DNA of 64,000 nt, from the NCBI RefSeq assembly GCF_030150205.1, contig NZ_JASLGT010000004.1, positions 1-64,000 of the forward strand. The letters are read 5' to 3'. Position 1 is the first letter of the stretch; every line of letters starts with the position of its first letter. This stretch comes from Niabella sp. (GTDB taxonomy: Bacteria; Bacteroidota; Bacteroidia; Chitinophagales; Chitinophagaceae). This document shows positions 61,101 to 64,000 of the stretch, in pieces. The position numbers were made by a program, and so were the translations under genes. The notes under the pieces were generated by a model. The model made no database searches and was not told the DNA's origin. It saw only the letters and a list, made by a program, of their open reading frames with translations.

Positions 61101-61220
61101 TCTGCCACAAAAAACGGGGCGCTTACGGTGCCGGTGAAGCCCACCGCGCAGGTAGTGCTGCATTGTGAAGAACATGAACAGGCGGAGGGGATACTGGACG
61201 TGGACGCATTTGATCTTTAA
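58173..61220 (+). CDS. Exported amidohydrolase with a degenerate N-terminal amidohydrolase domain
   Basis: A 1015-residue protein (start ATG 58173, signal peptide ending near TATAQ). Residues 35-440 resemble an amidohydrolase (KEGKVVSVGSNALPADAVVI, then GRLEPGYLANFLITNGD), but the metal motif is lost: where active members read P-G-x-I-D-x-H-x-H, it has YPSLIDMYSDYG. Residues 570-1000 are a second, fuller amidohydrolase domain with LTPGIIDEHSHIAVFS (His-x-His), NTFTHVLEGYKVADRI, CINSDDPEM and VGSIKVGKDADLVLW. The tandem domains suggest an internal duplication with one half kept as structure. It is followed 17 bp later by a related gene. Confidence 0.85.
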   Translation: MKKLLLLPVSWLLTLTATAQTTFPVNGVADPRSGSYAFINATIVKDPATTLQNATLLVKEGKVVSVGSNALPADAVVIDCKGKYIYPSLIDMYSDYGVSQRTADLVFDYTVPQQFNSATKGAYNWNQAIKTEVNAADLFSTDDATAQPLRELGFGTVLVHQKDGIARGTGVLTTLSAKKENLTIIKEKAAAFYSFKKGTSKQSYPSSTMGAVALLRQNYLDAQWYKTRPEKEGINKTLEAWNAIQALPQIFETSDKWAGLQADRVGDEFGVQYIIKGGGNEYQRINEIEATKAPYILPLNFPDAQKVEDPADARFVAWKDLAHWELAPTNPAAFEKQKIPFALTAADLKDLKTFWPNLRKAILAGLSKKTALEALTTTPAAFLKIGDKVGRLEPGYLANFLITNGDLFAEKTTLLENWIQGERYDINAKNSTELKGLYTLNITGANGSTQYELEVKSNSLATVKTTEALTTKFSSDGNLVSLSFSLKPTTKIIGTGQKDSVFENRQAGALIRLSGVNYGYNWQGVGSSEKGTPVSWVATLTKETVTGKDSSRQTWEKPETLIVYPFSSYGNARLPQQETILIKNATVWTNEAGGKQEQTDVLVKSGKITQIGKGISATGARVIDGTGKHLTPGIIDEHSHIAVFSINEGAQSVTSEVRIGDNMNPEDINIYRQLSGGVTTSQILHGSANTIGGQSQLIKLRWGADAEGLKFKDADPFIKFALGENVKRTTVTQGNNRYPDTRMGVYEVLNDAFQRARDYEKALKSGDKTVRRDLELDALVEILNRKRFITCHSYVQSEILGLMNIADKYGFKVNTFTHVLEGYKVADRIRQHGATVSTFSDWWAYKNEVQDAIPYNAALMQQLGLNVCINSDDPEMARRLNQEAAKTIKYGGVSEEDALKMVTLNPAKALHIDNRVGSIKVGKDADLVLWSDHPLSIYARAMYTLVDGAVYFNREQDRESRVQAAAERNRLLQKMLSATKNGALTVPVKPTAQVVLHCEEHEQAEGILDVDAFDL

Positions 61221-61237
61221 TTGTAAAAAAATATTCC

Positions 61238-62515
61238 ATGAAATTTTTGATATACATTTTTTTATTGCTGCTAACAGTTCCTGCATTTGCCCAGGATGAT
61301 ATCTATCCTGCAAAAAAGCAGGAAGGAACGATCGTTATTAGTAATGGCGTTATTCATACAGGCAGGGGACAGATAATACCGCAAGGGAGCGTGGTTGTTA
61401 AGGACGGAAAGATCCTGAAGGTGAGCGACCGGCCGGAAAGCATTCCGGAAGCCACAGTAATCGATGCCGCCGGCAGGCATGTTTATCCCGGGTTGATACT
61501 GGCCAACACCGATCTTGGATTGCGTGAGATCCTCAGCGGCGTAAGAGCTAGCAACGACTATTATGAATTGGGTGATTATAACCCTGATGTGCGGTCGGTG
61601 GTGGCTTACAATGCCGATTCAAAGATCATCAACACGCTCCGGTCTAATGGGATCCTGCTGGCGAACATAGTACCCGGCGGGCGTTTTCTAACCGGCACTT
61701 CATCGGTGGTACAGTTGGATGCCTGGAGCTGGGAAGATGCGCTGTATACGGCAGATATTGGTATGTTCCTTAACCTGCCGGCATTGTTTCGCTCGCCGCG
61801 ATCCACAGGTTCGGATCCGGTAAAAGAGGATATGAAAAAGATCGAAATGCTAAAAACCTTCTTCCGGGAAGCGAAGGCCTATTTAAAAGGAGCGGAAAAG
61901 AAAGCAACCAATCTTAAGTTTGAAGCCATGCGTCCGCTCTTTGAGAAAAAACAGAAATTATTTGTGAATGCCGATATTTCCCGGCAGATTTTAATGGCCA
62001 TTGATCTGGCAAAGGCCTTTGACATTCAGGTAGTGATCGTGGGCGGAAGCGATAGCTACCTGTTGGCAGACCTGCTGAAACAAAATAACATACCGGTTAT
62101 CCTGAACTCAATTCATGCCCTGCCCACGATGGAAGATGACGATGTAGATCAGCCGTTTAAAACACCCGCCATATTACAAAAAGCCGGGGTGCTTTTTGCG
62201 CTCAATGACGATGAAGGCTCGAGCCGTTACCGCAACCTGGCATTTTTTGCCGGTACCGCAACGGCTTATGGCTTATCGAAAGAGGAAGCCCTGCAGGCGG
62301 TTACACTCAATGCCGCCCGGATCCTGGGCATTGAAGACCGGACGGGTTCCCTGGAAGCCGGTAAGGATGCCAATATTGTAATAACCACGGGCGATCTCCT
62401 GGATATGAAAAGCAGCGTGGTAACCGATGCCCTGATCCAGGGAAGAACGATCGATCTGAACAACAAGCACAAACAACTATACGAACGGTACCGGCACAAA
62501 TACCAATTGCAATAA
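61238..62515 (+). CDS. Amidohydrolase-like exported protein lacking metal ligands
   Basis: A 425-residue protein with the signal peptide MKFLIYIFLLLLTVPAFAQ and the outline of an imidazolonepropionase-type amidohydrolase (VVVKDGKILKVSDRPESIPE, DAAGRHVYPGL, DRTGSLEAGKDANIVITTGD). The metal-binding His-x-His position reads YPGLILANTDLGL, and the later His of active members is replaced in VVIVGGSDSYLL; an Asp remains in FALNDDEGSSR. It is therefore likely to be catalytically inactive alone. It overlaps in organisation with the N-terminal half of the upstream protein, and the 17-bp spacing suggests the two form a complex. Confidence 0.82.
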   Translation: MKFLIYIFLLLLTVPAFAQDDIYPAKKQEGTIVISNGVIHTGRGQIIPQGSVVVKDGKILKVSDRPESIPEATVIDAAGRHVYPGLILANTDLGLREILSGVRASNDYYELGDYNPDVRSVVAYNADSKIINTLRSNGILLANIVPGGRFLTGTSSVVQLDAWSWEDALYTADIGMFLNLPALFRSPRSTGSDPVKEDMKKIEMLKTFFREAKAYLKGAEKKATNLKFEAMRPLFEKKQKLFVNADISRQILMAIDLAKAFDIQVVIVGGSDSYLLADLLKQNNIPVILNSIHALPTMEDDDVDQPFKTPAILQKAGVLFALNDDEGSSRYRNLAFFAGTATAYGLSKEEALQAVTLNAARILGIEDRTGSLEAGKDANIVITTGDLLDMKSSVVTDALIQGRTIDLNNKHKQLYERYRHKYQLQ

Positions 62516-62874
62516 TACCCCCGCCGCAAAAGCCAAAACATTGGTTCAGATCAAATAGTAGTATCCCTCATGCTTTCTGCGAATACAGGGAACCATAATA
62601 TGCATGTTGCAATTGACCGGGCAACTATGCCGGTTCCTGATTTTCATTTCCTTCTTAAAAATTGAGGGCGTCCTCATGGCGCTGCAACGCAAATTATTTA
62701 ATGTATTAAGATGCTTTAAAAATATGATCTCCAACTGCGGGAGATATCCTGTTTGGGTTTGTATTTCAATTAAATAGACAAAAACCTCCTTTTACAGCCA
62801 AGCTTATTTTGTGTTCAAGTGACTGATACTCACGGCTTGATGTGAGTTAATTTTTTGGTTCGGTTTGTAAAAAA

Positions 62875-62910
62875 TTAAACAAGTGTTTGAATTTTTAAAC
62901 AACTGTTTAA
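62875..62910. promoter_or_regulatory. Two tandem TetR-type operator sites
   Basis: TTAAACAAGTGTTTGA (62875-62890) and TTAAACAACTGTTTAA (62895-62910) are near-palindromic 16-bp sites with centres 20 bp apart, i.e. on the same face of the helix. They overlap the -33 element and run up to the -7 box of the tetR promoter, as expected for autorepression. Confidence 0.65.
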
Positions 62911-62918
62911 TACCTTTG
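62886..62918 (+). promoter_or_regulatory. Promoter of the tetR-tolC unit
   Basis: TTTG (62886-62889), a 21-bp spacer and TACCTTTG (62911-62918) make a full match to the Bacteroidota promoter consensus. The GTG start at 62938 follows 19 bp after the -7 box. Confidence 0.75.
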
Positions 62919-62937
62919 TGGTGGAAATTTTTTAGAA

Positions 62938-63576
62938 GTGTCAGTAACATTTACACAGAAGCAACTGGAAATTATGGAGGCGGCGGTAAAGCTTTTTGCC
63001 GGTAAGGGGTTCGACAATACCTCTGTTCGCGATATTGCAAAAGCTGCAGAAGTAAATGTAGCCATGATCTCCTATTATTTTGGTTCAAAGGAAAAGCTGC
63101 TGGAAGCCATATTTATAAAATATGTAACAACCATGCGGGGAAAACTGGAGGAGATCGTTTTTGCCAGTGATGTTACACCGGAGGAAAAGATCGACCGGAT
63201 CATTGAAACCTATATCGATACCATTGCCGCCAACCGGCATTTTCATTTGCTGATGGTGCGGGAGCAGGGCGTGATGAAGAATAAAGTGATGTATGATGGT
63301 GTAAAGAGTCTGAAGCTGAAAAATACGTCGCTGATCAAAAGCGCCATAAAGGCGGGTGCTAAAGCGGGGATCTTTAAAAAGAATGTAGATATCACCATCC
63401 TGGCATTAACGGTATTTGGTACCATTAACCAGGCGTTTAATACACAACGGTTTTTATGTGAACAATACCGGCTTGATCCGGACAATGAAGCAGAATTTTT
63501 AAAGGTGATCATTCCCCGGTTAAAAGTACATCTGAAAGCCGTTGTTAAAAGTTACCTGCTGGTAACAGACAAATAA
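62938..63576 (+). CDS. TetR/AcrR family transcriptional regulator
   Basis: A 212-residue repressor-type regulator. The N-terminal helix-turn-helix is QLEIMEAAVKLFAGKGF, then TSVRDIAKAAEVNVAMISYYFGSKEKLLEAIF, a full match to the TetR DNA-binding domain. The remaining 150 residues are helical and form the ligand domain. The start is a GTG at 62938, close behind the promoter. Two operator-like sites cover that promoter. The downstream TolC-family gene (34 bp) suggests it controls an efflux system and senses its substrate. Confidence 0.92.
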   Translation: MSVTFTQKQLEIMEAAVKLFAGKGFDNTSVRDIAKAAEVNVAMISYYFGSKEKLLEAIFIKYVTTMRGKLEEIVFASDVTPEEKIDRIIETYIDTIAANRHFHLLMVREQGVMKNKVMYDGVKSLKLKNTSLIKSAIKAGAKAGIFKKNVDITILALTVFGTINQAFNTQRFLCEQYRLDPDNEAEFLKVIIPRLKVHLKAVVKSYLLVTDK

Positions 63577-63610
63577 AAGAACATATAAATCGTAAAAGCT
63601 GATTTTGTAT

Positions 63611-64000
63611 ATGAATAAAAAAATAGCAGCCATTGCAGCCTTCTTTATGGCGTTTATGGCGTTGGGCAATCATCTTGCTGCCCAGGAAGTGAAACGGCTT
63701 TCTATAAAAGAAGCAGTGGAGCTGGGCGTGCAAAGCAGCAAGCATTTAAAGATCGATCAGGCAAAAATACTGGAAGCCACAGCGGCGCTGGAAGAAGCAA
63801 AGAACCGCCAGCTACCCGACTTTAAGATCAGCGGATCCTATCTGCGTTTAACAACGGCCAACATTGATTTGAAGACCGCGCAAAAGCAGGGGGAGTCTTC
63901 CGGAAGCAGTTCTGGTGGTGGTGTGCCAAGCATTTCGCAGGCGATGTACGGTATGGCCAGCCTTTCGCTTCCGTTGTATGCGGGCGGTAAGATCAAATAC
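63611..64000 (+). CDS. TolC family outer membrane efflux protein, 5' part
   Basis: The first 130 codons of an outer-membrane efflux channel; the gene runs off the window. There is a signal peptide (MNKKIAAIAAFFMAFMALGN, then HLAAQ). It is followed by the TolC-repeat opening RLSIKEAVELGVQSSKHLKID and the helix ILEATAALEEAKNRQLPDFK. A Ser/Gly loop (GESSGSSSGGG) precedes MYGMASLSLPLYAGGKIKY, the conserved P-L-x-x-G-G-K strand. It probably starts a TolC/membrane-fusion/RND or ABC operon under the TetR regulator. No RBS other than an AT-rich leader is visible. Confidence 0.88.
   Translation, partial: MNKKIAAIAAFFMAFMALGNHLAAQEVKRLSIKEAVELGVQSSKHLKIDQAKILEATAALEEAKNRQLPDFKISGSYLRLTTANIDLKTAQKQGESSGSSSGGGVPSISQAMYGMASLSLPLYAGGKIKY

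Larger units (their letters stand above)
62516..62937. other. Intergenic region upstream of the TetR gene
   Basis: No gene is seen in these 422 bp. There is a small inverted repeat, ACTCAC/GTGAGT, at 62828-62847, and the two operator-like sites and promoter at 62875-62918. The first 300 bp show nothing further. Confidence 0.5.

Overview
The window is chromosomal DNA of a Bacteroidota bacterium, most probably of the Chitinophagaceae (a Niabella/Niastella/Chitinophaga-like organism). The evidence is the SusC/SusD pair, promoters with TAnnTTTG -7 boxes, leaders that are AT-rich and lack a Shine-Dalgarno sequence, families largely confined to the phylum (DUF6263, DUF2911, fused E1 alpha/beta dehydrogenase, DUF1573), and Bacteroidota-type sugar-degrading enzymes. 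I see no rRNA, tRNA or CRISPR array.

Layout. 0-3.2 kb: the 3' part of a susC gene cut by an insertion sequence whose end and transposase start lie at the left edge, followed by an intact susD. 3.2-8 kb: a small secreted protein, an AraC regulator and a three-gene set that looks like part of a hydroxamate-siderophore pathway (IucB-like acetyltransferase, membrane acyltransferase, IucD-like hydroxylase) without a synthetase. 8.2-15.2 kb: smc, preceded by a cluster of DnaA-box-like sequences, then mrdA (PBP2) and two small genes. 15.2-26.4 kb, minus strand: a leucine/isovalerate catabolism cluster (CoA-transferase A/B, HMG-CoA lyase, acyl-CoA dehydrogenase, methylcrotonyl-CoA carboxylase alpha and beta, methylglutaconyl-CoA hydratase). 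Two single-tyrosine (Y1/HUH) transposases, each surrounded by its own REP-like palindromes, interrupt it. A 28-bp perfect palindrome sits at the head of the first gene. Together with the fused branched-chain E1 at 52-54.4 kb it would take leucine carbon to acetyl-CoA and acetoacetate.

27.2-40.7 kb, plus strand: a saccharolytic cluster. It encodes a secreted beta-helix enzyme (GH141-like) fused to an L-rhamnose mutarotase, a Gfo/Idh/MocA oxidoreductase, an SSS symporter, and GH78, GH127 and GH106 enzymes. The combination points to rhamnose- and arabinose-rich pectin side chains, possibly rhamnogalacturonan II. A 96-bp tandem repeat array built of REP-like palindromes lies between its first two genes.

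40.8-64 kb: mostly housekeeping and cell-envelope genes. These are a DPP-IV peptidase, XerD recombinase, YraN, mannose-6-phosphate isomerase, OMP decarboxylase, YjlB-like cupin, lipoproteins, a second rhamnose-mutarotase-like protein, the E1 dehydrogenase, an aminotransferase and an ammonium transporter. Next come two amidohydrolase-like proteins in which two of three amidohydrolase domains have lost their metal ligands, and then a TetR regulator with two operator-like sites on its promoter, followed by a TolC-family gene that runs off the right edge.

The most unusual features are the two transposase/REP systems (one palindrome family recurs across about 7.5 kb), the GH141-mutarotase fusion, the degenerate amidohydrolases and the DnaA-box cluster upstream of smc. 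I found no clearly new defence system or other wholly undescribed system.
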